Shown here: one piece after another, positions 5,734 through 5,792 of the stretch
Layout of the letters: each line of letters begins with the position of its first letter
How positions within the stretch are numbered: the stretch's first letter is position 1
Assembly: GCA_003511885.1 (NCBI GenBank)
Contig: DOIX01000077.1
Location: 1-5,792 of the forward strand
Length of the DNA: 5,792 nt
Source of the DNA: Cyanobacteria bacterium UBA11153
Lineage (GTDB): Bacteria; Cyanobacteriota; Cyanobacteriia; Cyanobacteriales; Coleofasciculaceae
Reading direction: 5' to 3'
The notes under the pieces: model-generated
The model's input: the letters and a program-made list of their open reading frames with translations, nothing else
Database searches by the model: none
What the model was told of the DNA's origin: nothing
Position numbers and translations under genes: made by a program

Positions 5734-5792
5734 TTCTTTGTTGGTTATTGGTTATTGGTTATTGGTTATTTGTTGTTGGTTGTTGGTTATTT
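5734..5792 (-). repeat. Near-perfect heptamer array upstream of secF
   Basis: On the + strand, TTGGTTA occurs four times in a row (5741-5768), followed by TTTGTTG, TTGGTTG and TTGGTTA (5769-5789), and the array continues past the window edge. The bases next to the gene (5734-5740, TTCTTTG) are a diverged unit. On the coding strand the unit is ACCAATA, the same family as the other arrays. The visible 5' leader of secF is nothing but repeat. Confidence 0.75.

Overview
The window looks like chromosomal DNA from a cyanobacterium, probably a filamentous one. The evidence is two perfect HIP1 octamers (GCGATCGC), spacers full of degenerate seven-base tandem repeats, and genes of cyanobacterial type: a glcE/glcF pair without glcD, a Nudix protein of a familiar cyanobacterial form, and a cyanobacterial-type SecF. 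The assignment rests on recognition, not on a database search.

Layout. On the + strand from the left: a short leader of repeats; a Nudix hydrolase (106-528, GTG start); a repeat-filled spacer; glcE (626-1975) and glcF (1991-3415), 15 bp apart and surely co-transcribed; and a compact two-gene module (3506-4088) resembling a type II toxin-antitoxin pair with a RelE/ParE-like toxin. A 135-bp convergent spacer (4089-4223) holds a two-tier inverted repeat and a second family of heptamers. On the - strand from the right follow secF (5733-4768) and a small two-pass membrane protein of unknown function (4646-4224). The upstream partner secD would be expected beyond the right edge.

Function. GlcE and GlcF are the FAD-binding and iron-sulfur/CCG subunits of a membrane-associated glycolate (2-hydroxyacid) dehydrogenase. 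In an oxygenic phototroph its natural job is oxidising photorespiratory glycolate to glyoxylate, with electrons passed to a quinone-linked chain. SecF works with SecD in Sec-dependent export. The Nudix enzyme is probably a housekeeping nucleotide-derivative hydrolase. The toxin-antitoxin-like pair is an accessory insertion between housekeeping blocks.

The least ordinary feature is the spacer architecture. Arrays of one degenerate heptamer (consensus ACMAAYA) lie directly before four of the start codons (Nudix, glcE, the membrane protein and secF), always with the A/C-rich strand in the sense direction. Those genes have no Shine-Dalgarno site beside the chosen start, whereas the toxin gene has a strong one. 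I see no phage, CRISPR, complete insertion sequence, tRNA or rRNA, and no convincing wholly new system.
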